Notes: generated by a model not told the origin, from the letters alone. 64,000 nucleotides of DNA from Amphibacillus jilinensis Y1 (GCF_000306965.1 NZ_JH976436.1:164057-228056); one strand, 5' to 3'; positions 28,227 through 37,297 are shown, counted from the stretch's first letter. Numbers and translations are program-made.

Positions 28227-29009
28227 TTATCTCGCCAACCATCCACCATCAATCGCTAAAATGTGGCCATTGACATAATCTGACGCTGGGCTTGCTAAAA
28301 ATACAACGGTTCCCATTAAATCTGCCGGTTGCGCCCATCTACCAGCTGGGATTCGCGAGAGAATTTCTTGATTGCGTTTCTGATCAGCTCGAATCGGGGC
28401 TGTATTGGCTGTCGCTACATAACCCGGTGCAATCGCGTTGATTTGAATATTGTGTTCGGCTAGTTCATTAGCAAATGACTTTGTTACGCCAGCAACAGCA
28501 TGTTTGCTCGCGGTATATGGTGGCACAAATTTCCCACCTTGAAAAGTTAACATCGAACAAATATTTATGATTTTACCACTTTTTTGTTTTACCATCGCTT
28601 GAGCTACTTGTTGACTTAATAAGTAAACCGCATTTAAATTAATCTCGATCACAGCATCCCAATCTTCTGGTTTATATTCTAATAATGGAGCACGGCGTAT
28701 CGTTCCGGCATTATTAACAAGTATATCAACTTGACCATAAACATCGAGACAGGTGTCAACAACTGCTTTAATTTGATTGCGATCAGTTAAGTCCGCTTGA
28801 AAAAATTCAACCTTTCTTCCTTCTGCTTCAATTAATTCTCGTGTTTCTTGCCAATCCTGATCATAGCTCACGACAAATACATCTGCACCTGCTTTAGCTA
28901 AGGCAACGGCATAGCCTTGACCTAATCCTGTATTTCCACCTGTGACAATTGCTACCTTGTCTTTTACTGAAAACAAATCAAGTGAGAAGTCCTTTAATGA
29001 TTCTACCAT
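28227..29009 (-). CDS. kduD: 2-dehydro-3-deoxy-D-gluconate 5-dehydrogenase
   Basis: Reduces 2,5-diketo-3-deoxygluconate to 2-keto-3-deoxygluconate with NAD(P)H, after KduI. The 260-residue protein is a short-chain dehydrogenase with the cofactor loop TGGNTGLGQG near residue 23, the NNAG motif, and catalytic Tyr/Lys in YTASK near residue 165. The N-terminal SLDLFSVKDKVAIVTGG matches KduD proteins. The ATG follows AGGAGG. It is last in the operon kdgA-kdgK-kduI-kduD and 23 bases after kduI. Confidence 0.93.
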   Translation of the reverse strand: MVESLKDFSLDLFSVKDKVAIVTGGNTGLGQGYAVALAKAGADVFVVSYDQDWQETRELIEAEGRKVEFFQADLTDRNQIKAVVDTCLDVYGQVDILVNNAGTIRRAPLLEYKPEDWDAVIEINLNAVYLLSQQVAQAMVKQKSGKIINICSMLTFQGGKFVPPYTASKHAVAGVTKSFANELAEHNIQINAIAPGYVATANTAPIRADQKRNQEILSRIPAGRWAQPADLMGTVVFLASPASDYVNGHILAIDGGWLAR

Positions 29010-29032
29010 TCTCCCTACCTCCTATTAAAAGA

Positions 29033-29863
29033 TTATTTTAAACGACTCATTTCAATGTGATCCATATCGTCATAAGTAATGTTTTCACCACACATCCCCC
29101 AAATAAATGTATAGTTATTCGTTGCAACTCCGGTATGAATCGACCAGCTTGGTGAGATAACCGCTTGTTCATTAGATAGTACGAGGTGCCGCGTTTCTTC
29201 TGGCTTTCCCATAAAATGAAATGCACGCGTATCTGCTTCCATATCAAAATATAAATATACTTCCATCCGACGCTCATGGGTGTGAGCAGGCATCGTATTC
29301 CACGCACTGCCTTTCCCTAGCACCGTATAACCCATTTGCAACTGGCAACTTTCACAATTATTTGGATGAATATACTGATAAATTTTACGTTCATTTAGCG
29401 TTTCGGCCGCACCTTTTTCTAGTGGTGTCATTTTATTAATGTCTAACTTTACCGTTGGGTATTTATGATGTGCTGGTGTTGAATTTAAATAAAATTTAGC
29501 GGGTTGGCTTGCGTCCTTAGAACGGAACAAAATATCTTTTGTCCCTTTTCCAACATAAAGACCATCACGATGGTTTATTTCGTATGTTTCACCATCAAGC
29601 ACAACAAATCCGTCACCACCAATATTAATAATGCCGAGCTCACGTCTTTCTAAAAAAAAGTTGACACCAAGCTCTTTATCTAACTTAATCGTTAAGTCTT
29701 TAGACGCTGGTGTTGCTCCGCCAAAAATCATCCGATCATGATGTGTATAAGTTAGCGTGACTTCACCAGGTTTAAAAATGGTTTCTACTAAAAATTGCTG
29801 CCTCAATTCCTCTGTAGTTAATCGTTTTATCCCTTCAGGATCTGTCGCATAACGTGTTTCCAT
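29033..29863 (-). CDS. kduI: 5-dehydro-4-deoxy-D-glucuronate isomerase
   Basis: Converts the open-chain form of unsaturated galacturonate (5-keto-4-deoxyuronate) to 2,5-diketo-3-deoxygluconate. The 276-residue cupin protein begins METRYATDPEGIKRLTTEEL, the usual KduI start. The metal-binding histidines and glutamate lie in MPAHTHERRMEVYLYF near residues 195-205, with a further histidine in SIHTGVATNNYTFIWGM. Length equals the family norm. The ATG follows GGAGG. It receives the product of the GH105 enzyme. Confidence 0.95.
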   Translation of the reverse strand: METRYATDPEGIKRLTTEELRQQFLVETIFKPGEVTLTYTHHDRMIFGGATPASKDLTIKLDKELGVNFFLERRELGIINIGGDGFVVLDGETYEINHRDGLYVGKGTKDILFRSKDASQPAKFYLNSTPAHHKYPTVKLDINKMTPLEKGAAETLNERKIYQYIHPNNCESCQLQMGYTVLGKGSAWNTMPAHTHERRMEVYLYFDMEADTRAFHFMGKPEETRHLVLSNEQAVISPSWSIHTGVATNNYTFIWGMCGENITYDDMDHIEMSRLK

Positions 29864-29885
29864 TGCTTATCATTCCTCCACCTTA

Positions 29886-30896
29886 TTATCTTGAAATTTG
29901 ATTACCATGACTCAACATATTAATGACTTCCGCTTCAGTTATCAAGTTGGCATCACCGTGAATCGTGTGTTTCAGCACAGAAGCAGCTGTCGCAAACGAT
30001 ACAATTGCATTAGGTTCCCATTGATGAATTAGACCATGAAGAATCCCTGCTACAAATGCATCACCTCCCCCAACTCGATCAATGATATGATCAATATGAT
30101 AGACTTCAGATTGATATAATCCTTCATCCGAATAGAGATACCCCGTTAGCTTATTTTGTGACGCCGAACTATTTTCACGTCGAGTCGACATGCACCATTG
30201 TAAATTCGAGTAATCATTTTTTAATTGACGATAATATTGACGTAGTTTTTCCTCGTAGCCTAACTCATCTGGTAACTTGGGATAATTTAATAAATAAATC
30301 ATGTCTAATTCAGCACAAGAGCAAATATCTACATATGGCAACAATCGTTTAATTACAGTTCCCGCTTGTTTTTGCGACCATAACTTTGCTCGATAATTGA
30401 AATCAAAACTAATCAGCACACCACGACTTTTCGCTTCAGAAAAAAGTTGTTCAACAACCTCTACCATATTTGCTGATAGTGCAGGGGTAATACCTGTAAC
30501 ATGAAGTAAGTATGCGTTTTCAAAAATAGCGTCATAATTCAGTTCTTCAATCGTTAAGCTTGAGAAACTCGAATATTTTCGATCATAAACAACTTGTGAT
30601 CCACGGTTTCCGGCACCGACTTCAAGATAATAGGTCCCTAGACGCTCACCACCATATTGGATCTCGGCCGTTGATATATTTAGTGATTTTAAATAATGCA
30701 TGACCCCCTTACCCAAGGCGTGATCAGGTAGCTTGCTAACAAACGACGTTTCATGACTAAATTGAGCTAAGGAAATAGCCACATTGGCTTCAGCACCACC
30801 ATAATTTAGTTGTAATTGTTTAGCTTGGGTTAAACGTTCTCCTTGTTTAGTCGACAAACGCGCTAAAATCTCTCCAAAAGTAACGACTTTTTTCAT
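29886..30896 (-). CDS. kdgK: 2-dehydro-3-deoxygluconokinase
   Basis: Phosphorylates 2-keto-3-deoxygluconate with ATP to give KDPG. It is a PfkB/ribokinase-family protein of 336 residues, with the N-terminal pattern VTFGEILARLS, the sugar-binding GGAEANVAISLAQFS, and the C-terminal ATP and catalytic motif VGGGDAFVAGILHG near residue 277. The start codon overlaps the kdgA stop in ATGA, so translation is coupled. 22 bases separate it from kduI. Confidence 0.93.
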   Translation of the reverse strand: MKKVVTFGEILARLSTKQGERLTQAKQLQLNYGGAEANVAISLAQFSHETSFVSKLPDHALGKGVMHYLKSLNISTAEIQYGGERLGTYYLEVGAGNRGSQVVYDRKYSSFSSLTIEELNYDAIFENAYLLHVTGITPALSANMVEVVEQLFSEAKSRGVLISFDFNYRAKLWSQKQAGTVIKRLLPYVDICSCAELDMIYLLNYPKLPDELGYEEKLRQYYRQLKNDYSNLQWCMSTRRENSSASQNKLTGYLYSDEGLYQSEVYHIDHIIDRVGGGDAFVAGILHGLIHQWEPNAIVSFATAASVLKHTIHGDANLITEAEVINMLSHGNQISR

Positions 30897-31543
30897 GATT
30901 TAACACTTCCCAAAGTATTGACCTTTGAGACATAACGTTCAGCTTGCTCTGTGATCGCTTGATAAGAACCGAGCTTTTTCAATGACGTTAAATTACTTCC
31001 AATTCCAACCGCAACCGCACCATTTTCAAACCAATCAAGCAGATTGTTAAGATCAACGCCGCCGGTCGGCATAATTTGCAGATCAGGTAACGGACCTTTA
31101 ACTGATTTAATATAAGAAGGACCAGCCAATTCACCTGGAAATAATTTAATCAAATCAATCCCCGCTTTGACGGCTGCCTGCATTTCTGTTATCGTCATAC
31201 ACCCTGGCAAATAAGGAATATGATAAGTATGACATAGCACTGCAGTATCTTGATCGAAACTTGGGCTAACAACAAATTGTGCACCTGCCAAAATTGCCAC
31301 TCTAGCCGTTTCAGCGTCTAACACGGTTCCCGCACCAATAACCATGTCAGAATCTGAATAAGTTGATGCCAACTGTTTAATTACTACAGCGGCATCGTTG
31401 AGGGTAAACGTTTGCTCGATCGCTTTAATTCCCCCTGCAAAACACGCTTGTGCAATCTGCTCTGCTTCCTGCGCTGAATCCCCGCGTACAACAGCTACAA
31501 GTTTGGCCTCGGTCAACTTTGAGAGTATTTGATATTTTTTCAA
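30893..31543 (-). CDS. kdgA: KDPG aldolase (2-dehydro-3-deoxyphosphogluconate aldolase)
   Basis: Splits KDPG into pyruvate and glyceraldehyde 3-phosphate, the end of the pectin pathway. The 216-residue TIM barrel carries VAVVRGDSAQEAEQ, IGAGTVLDAET, the Schiff-base lysine in LIKLFPGEL near residue 132 and the phosphate loop MPTGGVDL. I place the start at the TTG at 31543, seven bases after AGAAGG; a GTG at 31549 is too close to that site. It is the first gene of the kdg/kdu operon, with a candidate operator and cre site upstream. Confidence 0.92.
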   Translation of the reverse strand: MKKYQILSKLTEAKLVAVVRGDSAQEAEQIAQACFAGGIKAIEQTFTLNDAAVVIKQLASTYSDSDMVIGAGTVLDAETARVAILAGAQFVVSPSFDQDTAVLCHTYHIPYLPGCMTITEMQAAVKAGIDLIKLFPGELAGPSYIKSVKGPLPDLQIMPTGGVDLNNLLDWFENGAVAVGIGSNLTSLKKLGSYQAITEQAERYVSKVNTLGSVKS

Positions 31544-31575
31544 TATCACACCTTCTTTCTTATTTGGAAATTAAT

Positions 31576-31620
31576 TTTATTATAAAGAAACTTTAAGTTT
31601 ATTATAGCTAAACGCTTACA
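31576..31620 (-). promoter_or_regulatory. Regulatory region upstream of kdgA: shared palindrome and cre-like site
   Basis: On the minus strand TTTCTTTATAATAAA (31576-31590) matches the palindrome before the YesM-type kinase gene except for one base. TGTAAGCGTTTAGC (31607-31620) resembles a cre site with two mismatches. Both lie within 80 bases of the kdgA start. I see nothing else in 31621-31778 except a small dyad AATTAGG/CCTAATT near 31740. Confidence 0.4.
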
Positions 31621-31778
31621 TTTTTTCAACCAAAAACTTGATATTTTAAATACTTTGCTATGCGACTTTTTAGATTAGGACAAAACTTTGCAATGCGTAT
31701 GTGTACTGATTGACTTATTTCATTGTTAAATAATTAGCAATTAGGTGATACCCTAATTACGTTAAATAAAGTTATTAA

Positions 31779-32315
31779 TATTATCATAAAGGTAGTGACC
31801 AAGAGGATTTTCACTTTCTTCGTATCCTTGTAGCCTTAAAAGGGGATCGCTTTTCTGATGCACATGTTTTACTACTAGAGTCTAGTAATAGAATAAATAT
31901 TGATAATATCGGATTTTATTGCTTTTATCAACTTTGGTGGCTTACGTATGCATTATGTGTAAAAGACTTTAAACTCGTTTTAGAGAAAATAAGTATATTA
32001 GAACAATTCTTTATAGAGCATCCTCTACAAAGAGAATATGGTTTATTTTTACTGTTGAAAGGATTTTATTATTTAAAAAATAATAAAACTAAGTTGGGCG
32101 TTGATCTAATTATCCAATCTTTTAATGTTATAGAACAAACAAAGTTTGTTCTACAAACACTTGTACTACTCTATATTGCTGATATACTGTTAAAGCATTT
32201 CCACCAAAAAAATGTTGATGAATTTATCTCATTAAAAAAAGAAGACATTTATGAAAAATATAATCTAATAATGATTAAAAAAAGAATAAATAGTAAATTT
32301 GAACATTCGCTCTGA
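31779..32315 (+). pseudogene. Decayed helical-repeat (TPR-like) protein, N-terminus missing
   Basis: One frame is open from 31779 to 32315 (about 178 residues) but has no plausible start. The only ATG with any length, at 32055, cuts through a helix pair. The sequence is made of amphipathic helices, for example FLRILVALKGDRFSDAHVLL and REYGLFLLLKGFYYLKNNK, in a pattern reminiscent of the TPR-type domains of peptide-sensing regulators (Rap/PlcR/AimR group). The DNA-binding part expected in front is absent. Identification is tentative; the loss of the 5' part is clear. It stands just before the MFS gene on the same strand. Confidence 0.45.
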
Positions 32316-32374
32316 TATTCTTCTGACATTGAACTGATATCATTGATAACAGTTAGTTGGAAGGAATGAAGTGT

Positions 32375-33655
32375 ATGACTCAAAATTTATTAAGAAAAGA
32401 TAAAACGATATGGAATAATTCCATATTCATTAAACTTTTTGCTTCTTATTCTATCTCTATGTTTGGACATTGGTTTGACAGAGTTGCTCAAGTAGTTTTA
32501 TTTGGCTATGTATGGAAATCAACTCCGATGGTTATTGCATTAATTCCTGTTGCTTATGCTTTGCCACAAGTCATACTTGGTCAGTTTGTTGGGGGAATAA
32601 TAGAACGAAATCATAAAGTAAAAATAATGCTTTTTGCTGATTTGTTATCTGCGGGGTTGACTTTAATCCTGTTTTTTACAAATACCGCCTTAATGGCACT
32701 TATTATTATATCACTAAGGGCTGCGGTCAATGTCGTCCATAATCCAGCACAACAAGGCCTTATTAAGTTAATTGTTAATGAAAACTTAATTATAAAAGCA
32801 GTTACTTTAAATGGTACAGTTAATCAGCTATCAAAATTTATTGGACCTTTTATTGGAGCAGGGTTAATTGGGTTAACTTCTCCAAAACTCTGTATTCTTA
32901 TAAATGCCATTGCATTCATCGTATCTGCGCTTTTTTTACTATTAATTTTATTGAATAAAGACATGATAGAACAAACTAAATCAACAAAAACAGACCAACC
33001 TTCTAAAGGACCGTTTTGGAATGACTGGTTACAAAGCTGGAAAATTGTTTTGCACAGTAAGATTGTTTTTATTAGTTTGTTAGCAACTTTTATTGGTCAA
33101 TCGATCATTCAAATGGTGGACATTCAATTTCCAATATTATTTCGAAATTTAGCCCCAACTTTACCTGAGTTAACTGGTTGGTTAATGGGCGCGTCTGGTT
33201 TAGGTGCCTTAGTTATGATAATTAGTTTAAATCAGATGCGTGAGCTGAGAAAGTTTGGATATCTTATGGGTACAAGTATGTTATTAATCGGAGTAGGCTT
33301 TGGGGGCATAGGTTTTCTTCGAGAGGGTTTTACTATCTTATTACCTATAATTCTATGCTTTATTGCAGGTTTAGGTGTTGGACTATTAACAATTACTTTT
33401 CAATATATTATTCAAACAGAGCCAAAAGAATATGAAGTTGGACGCGTTTCTGCCATTAGTAATTCTGTAATGAACATTTCAGTCTTGACGTCACCTATAA
33501 TTGGTGGATTACTTATACCATATTTAGGAATCAGCCTTATTTACATTATTTCAGGATTAACTTTAGCGATTTTCGGAATGAGCTTAATGTTGGGGAGTTC
33601 TTTGCTCTTCAAAGAAGATGTAAAAGAAGATGGCAAAGAAATTGTTGCTGAATAG
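32375..33655 (+). CDS. MFS transporter, macrolide-efflux-like
   Basis: A membrane transporter of 426 residues with about twelve hydrophobic segments, resembling the MefA/enterobactin-exporter branch of the major facilitator superfamily (early FASYSISMFGHWFDRVAQV, DLLSAGLTLILFF, NPAQQGLIKLIVNENLIIKA). These usually export drugs, siderophores or small peptides; the cargo here is not known. I use the ATG at 32375, about ten bases after GGAAGG; in-frame TTG (32357) and ATG (32366) lie too close to or inside that site. It converges on the peptide cassette. Confidence 0.8.
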   Translation: MTQNLLRKDKTIWNNSIFIKLFASYSISMFGHWFDRVAQVVLFGYVWKSTPMVIALIPVAYALPQVILGQFVGGIIERNHKVKIMLFADLLSAGLTLILFFTNTALMALIIISLRAAVNVVHNPAQQGLIKLIVNENLIIKAVTLNGTVNQLSKFIGPFIGAGLIGLTSPKLCILINAIAFIVSALFLLLILLNKDMIEQTKSTKTDQPSKGPFWNDWLQSWKIVLHSKIVFISLLATFIGQSIIQMVDIQFPILFRNLAPTLPELTGWLMGASGLGALVMIISLNQMRELRKFGYLMGTSMLLIGVGFGGIGFLREGFTILLPIILCFIAGLGVGLLTITFQYIIQTEPKEYEVGRVSAISNSVMNISVLTSPIIGGLLIPYLGISLIYIISGLTLAIFGMSLMLGSSLLFKEDVKEDGKEIVAE

Positions 33656-33747
33656 AAACATGTTTCTCTCCACAATATTTTCTTTACAATCTGACGATGT
33701 TAATGTGTTACATTTTCGTTTTATTCAGTATTAGCCTATGAGAATAG

Positions 33748-33819
33748 AAAAAGAGGGATCCGGAAAGTTTATATAAGTTTTAAGAAATTTAAGATGTGCG
33801 GGTTTCCGAAATTACCCTC
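33748..33819 (-). terminator. Possible terminator of the peptide-cassette operon
   Basis: On the minus strand GAGGG and CGGAAA pair with TTTCCG and CCCTC around a loop of about 36 bases, followed by TTTTTC. It lies 75 bases after the 85-residue ORF. The large loop makes this tentative. Confidence 0.35.
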
Positions 33820-33893
33820 CCTAAATTAAAGCTTTTACTAAAATTCTATTTTTAAATGTTAGTTTAGATCTAATGACTCGCTAAATTTGCGTT

Positions 33894-34151
33894 TCACCTC
33901 AGGCAACCTACGCCTACTTGCCCAGCATTTCCTCTTTTCCAATCAACACCAAAGAATCTATAGCCACGTCTCATACACCAAATAGATGCTGCTGTCACTA
34001 CCACAATAGCTAGTGCTGCTAGAACAATCAGTGCTACAATAGCCCATAGAGGGGGAGCATTATATCCTTCAATTCGATCGTACACTTTTTGAATCAAGTT
34101 ATCTTTGAACCTCTCTTTTCTAAAGTACATTTGCACCATTGCATTCGTCAT
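33894..34151 (-). CDS. Small one-helix peptide, candidate precursor of a secreted peptide
   Basis: I do not recognise this 85-residue protein. It has a charged N-terminal third (residues 1-32), one strong transmembrane helix (about 34-57, PLWAIVALIVLAALAIVVV), and a basic, glycine- and aromatic-rich tail with two cysteines (CMRRGYRFFGVDWKRGN and GVGC, positions 59 and 83). AAGGAGGTGA stands five bases before the ATG, close to a perfect ribosome site, and the start overlaps the protease gene's stop in ATGA, so it is very likely translated. As last gene after an M50-like protease and ABC exporter genes, it could be a bacteriocin or signal precursor cut within the membrane; that is inference. 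Confidence 0.65.
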   Translation of the reverse strand: MTNAMVQMYFRKERFKDNLIQKVYDRIEGYNAPPLWAIVALIVLAALAIVVVTAASIWCMRRGYRFFGVDWKRGNAGQVGVGCLR

Positions 34152-34678
34152 TTGATCTCACCTCCTTTCATTAAATCAGTGATTCCTTTAACAATCATGG
34201 CTCCATCTCCAGATATGGGGAAAAAACTAATTATATGAAATCCATAGCAAACTGCCAATAACAATAAAGAGATGCTAGTTGGCATTATATATGACCTAAG
34301 AAGAAGTAATGTTATCGAAATCAGCGTGCATAAAAGTGGCCCTGAACAAGCAACTACTATTGAAAGTAATCCTTTTATCGGTTTTAAAGGAACAATTTCG
34401 AATGTAAACCAATTAACTTGTATTCTGACATATCTATTGTTTGATATTTTCTTTATAACTAACAGGTGCATATACTCATGAATACTTAGGGATAATACGA
34501 CACCTACAAGATAGACAGGGAAAAATAACCAAATTTTTGAGTTAATAAATAAACCAACGAATACTGTTAAAAGAAAGAGAACAAAGAAAAGATAATTCGC
34601 CCATTTCAGATAATGACAAACGTATTGAACAACTTTAATAAAGCTTAACTGTTGGATATCGATGGTATGATCTATCAT
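34148..34678 (-). CDS. Membrane-embedded metalloprotease, M50 (site-2 protease) like
   Basis: A 176-residue integral membrane protein with the zinc motif HEYMH (about residues 67-71) inside a hydrophobic segment and a second motif FFPISGDGAM near residue 154, corresponding to the DG motif of site-2 proteases that supplies the third zinc ligand. No PDZ domain is present. Such enzymes cut single transmembrane helices, and a one-helix peptide is encoded immediately downstream, making that peptide the natural substrate candidate. Start and stop overlap both neighbours (TAATG before, ATGA after). Distantly related M50 proteins occur in the YydFGHIJ peptide system of B. subtilis. Confidence 0.72.
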   Translation of the reverse strand: MIDHTIDIQQLSFIKVVQYVCHYLKWANYLFFVLFLLTVFVGLFINSKIWLFFPVYLVGVVLSLSIHEYMHLLVIKKISNNRYVRIQVNWFTFEIVPLKPIKGLLSIVVACSGPLLCTLISITLLLLRSYIMPTSISLLLLAVCYGFHIISFFPISGDGAMIVKGITDLMKGGEIK

Positions 34679-34983
34679 TATGCTGATACTTGTTTACGTT
34701 TAATATTTAAGTAGATAATTGATAGCATATAATAAAGAATACCTACTAATAAAATCGTCAGCCAAACAGGTTGTAATCGATTATAGTTCAGACCAAATTG
34801 CATATATAAATCCCAATCTGGCGAGTTCTCGTTGATGTCTAGAAAGATAGCTCCGAAATAAGTAGTATCATACCCTATATGTTCACTACTAAATAACAAA
34901 TGTATAAAACTAATCACTAAAATCGTCAACGTTGTGAGAACAGAAGCAACTAAACAGCTAAAGATTAGTTTGATTTTTCGCAT
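34678..34983 (-). CDS. Small membrane protein of the peptide cassette
   Basis: A 101-residue protein with two transmembrane helices (about 8-30 and 72-92) and an acidic outside loop (GAIFLDINENSPDWDLYMQF). I do not recognise a family. AAAGGAGGAAG precedes the ATG, and it overlaps the permease gene by 26 bases. An accessory or immunity role is possible from size and position only. Confidence 0.6.
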   Translation of the reverse strand: MRKIKLIFSCLVASVLTTLTILVISFIHLLFSSEHIGYDTTYFGAIFLDINENSPDWDLYMQFGLNYNRLQPVWLTILLVGILYYMLSIIYLNIKRKQVSA

Positions 34984-36403
34984 AAATCACTTCCTCCTTT
35001 AATTTTTCTAAACCAACCCAACTCACATAAACCATAAAAAGATATATTCCTCCCATAATTATTTGGTTATAAATCTCGGATAAACCTAGAAATTGTAATA
35101 ATAGTGTCATGGCCCCAGCAATAATTACCATAACCAGTACACCTACAAATGGCGAGAATGGATTCTCTTTTTTTCCCGGAAATAAAATTCCGATTAATGT
35201 AGAAAAAATATTGGCTAGAAAAAGGCTCAAAAATATGGACAGTGTTTCATTTATAGAAAATATCGTCTGATAAAAAAACAATTGAATCATCAATATTGGT
35301 ACTGATATAAGTAATAAAAACAAGAATTGGCTAAAAATCATGCAGCTGTAGTCTTTGATAGCACTGTACTTCAATTGAAAGTATATTATTCGAATACGAT
35401 CTGTTTGACTGTACATATACAGCCCTGTTGTTACATTCAAAAATAGCGCGTGCAAAGGGTTCATTATTTCAGATAAAAGAAAAAATGCTGATAAACAGTA
35501 GACAATAGTAACCGTTACGTAATTCTCAACTCGACGCGTAAGTTGCATGAAATATATATTTAATAAACCTAAAACGTTAATCAGTGGAAGTTTAAGCTTA
35601 ATATAGAGATTATCCTCTGTATGTAGCTCGTTAGGAATATGCAAAATAGTAAATATTAATATAACAGATAACAACGCAAATACGAGTGCAGACCATGTGA
35701 AACCAACCATATTATGAAGCTCTACAAACCCTTGAGACCAGTGGCGAAAATCCCCTAAGTTCTGGACGGGCATAACAGCATTCATACTATCACGATATAA
35801 AAAATAGAGGAGTCCTGTGAAAAGCAAGAGCGATATAAACGATTTTAATTTAGTTAATTTTAAAAGTTCTAAAATACGTATGACTAGAACATAGAGTAAT
35901 TGAAGGAATAAGTGTCCGATTATGCTGTTAAAAGCAATAATACAGATTAAGAGTGTGAGATAAGAAAAGCTAGAGCGTAATAAAATAGCAATTATATAAG
36001 ACAAGGAAACCGAAGCAATTACTGTTAATGACATGATTAATTCAAACAGTAAAAATGAAACACTGCGTTCTTGATTAGTCACGGGGAGTTGAGAGGTTAT
36101 TTTTAAAAAAGAACCTCGTTTCAAAAAAAGCATTTTAATAAGTAGGAAAGAAACCGCAGTCCATACAATAATGTTTAAACTTTGCATTTGGATAAGATAA
36201 TACAAAAAATCTACTTCTTCTGTCACAAATGAGTCATCAAAAAAATGATAGAGAAAAATAGTTGTTCCTATTGTCAAAACAATGGCGGCTATGCCTGCAG
36301 CAACTCGAAATAACCTTTCTTTTAAAATCCCGACACTTAATACCTTACGAATGAAAAAGAGATAGTATAATTTTTGTAAATTAAAAATATTCTGTAATTT
36401 CAT
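34958..36403 (-). CDS. ABC transporter membrane subunit, large multi-spanning
   Basis: A 481-residue protein with about twelve hydrophobic segments, a likely double-length ABC-2-type permease partnered by the ATPase upstream. A cytoplasmic loop near residues 85-115 (KRGSFLKITSQLPVTNQERSVSF) resembles the coupling region of exporters that act on peptides or lipids. It overlaps the ATPase gene by 23 bases and the next gene by 26, showing tight coupling. GAGGAT precedes the ATG. Export of, or immunity to, the product of the 85-residue gene is the simplest reading. Confidence 0.7.
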   Translation of the reverse strand: MKLQNIFNLQKLYYLFFIRKVLSVGILKERLFRVAAGIAAIVLTIGTTIFLYHFFDDSFVTEEVDFLYYLIQMQSLNIIVWTAVSFLLIKMLFLKRGSFLKITSQLPVTNQERSVSFLLFELIMSLTVIASVSLSYIIAILLRSSFSYLTLLICIIAFNSIIGHLFLQLLYVLVIRILELLKLTKLKSFISLLLFTGLLYFLYRDSMNAVMPVQNLGDFRHWSQGFVELHNMVGFTWSALVFALLSVILIFTILHIPNELHTEDNLYIKLKLPLINVLGLLNIYFMQLTRRVENYVTVTIVYCLSAFFLLSEIMNPLHALFLNVTTGLYMYSQTDRIRIIYFQLKYSAIKDYSCMIFSQFLFLLLISVPILMIQLFFYQTIFSINETLSIFLSLFLANIFSTLIGILFPGKKENPFSPFVGVLVMVIIAGAMTLLLQFLGLSEIYNQIIMGGIYLFMVYVSWVGLEKLKEEVIYAKNQTNL

Positions 36404-37115
36404 TTTTCATATCCTCATAGTTAATTAACTTTTTAAAAACGTTTATTAAACTGCCATTTCCTTTGACAATCTTAGACACCGCACTATCAACAGCGACTCT
36501 GCCTTTATGAATTAAAATTACTCGCTCTCCAATTTCTTCAACGAGCTCCAAATCATGTGTACAAAAGATTGTTGCTCCACCTTTATGTTGATAACGATTC
36601 AGTAAAAGTTTGGTAGCTTCTTTTGCTTCAACGTCAATTCCATTTAATGTTTCATCAATAATGAGAAGTGGTGCATCGATTAAAAATGCACTTAGAAGTT
36701 GAATTTTTTTCTTCATACCGTGAGAATATTCTTCTATCAGCTTATCTAGCTTGGTGTCTAAGGAATAATAATTAGCTAGTCGCGTCATTGCTTCTTGATT
36801 TAATATCACTTCGTACATATTACACAACATCTTGATATACTCAAACCCTGTTAAAAACTCTGGCAAATAATCTTCACTTGATAAGTAAACAACTGTTTTT
36901 TTGACTAATGGAAGATGATGAGGCACACCATCAACCATGATTTGACCTTCTTGAATTTTTAGCAAGTCCGTTATTAACTTGATAAGCGTTGTTTTCCCAC
37001 TGCCATTTGGGCCGGCAATTGTTAAAAACTCCCCTTTATCCAATTGGAAGCTAATCGTATCTAACACCTTATTTTTTTTGTCATATGAATAATTCAAATC
37101 ATTAATAGCTAACAT
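36381..37115 (-). CDS. ABC transporter ATPase of the peptide cassette
   Basis: A 244-residue ATP-binding subunit with Walker A GPNGSGKTT (about residues 35-43), Q-loop near 77, a variant signature YSHGMKKK in place of LSGGQ, Walker B LLIIDETLNGID and the switch histidine in THDLELVEE. This variant is common in ABC-2 and bacitracin-type exporters. It is the first gene of a five-gene overlapping operon. The ribosome site is AAGGTGAT before 37115. Confidence 0.88.
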   Translation of the reverse strand: MLAINDLNYSYDKKNKVLDTISFQLDKGEFLTIAGPNGSGKTTLIKLITDLLKIQEGQIMVDGVPHHLPLVKKTVVYLSSEDYLPEFLTGFEYIKMLCNMYEVILNQEAMTRLANYYSLDTKLDKLIEEYSHGMKKKIQLLSAFLIDAPLLIIDETLNGIDVEAKEATKLLLNRYQHKGGATIFCTHDLELVEEIGERVILIHKGRVAVDSAVSKIVKGNGSLINVFKKLINYEDMKNEITEYF

Positions 37116-37297
37116 CCAATTATCACCTTCAATTCTCCTTGTAATAAATTCAATTTAAAGTAAATATTTATTTGTTAATTACTAAAATAAGTATATTACA
37201 CATATTACCTATAAACAAGATCATTTGTAAAAATTTAATAAATAATTCAATAATATAACATTTAAGTGTATGCTATATTTTTAAAAATCATGTCATT

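Noticed and set aside
33894-37115. Direct YydFGHIJ (epipeptide) orthologue
   Set aside because: The radical SAM gene is absent and the 85-residue peptide does not resemble YydF, so only the general layout is similar.
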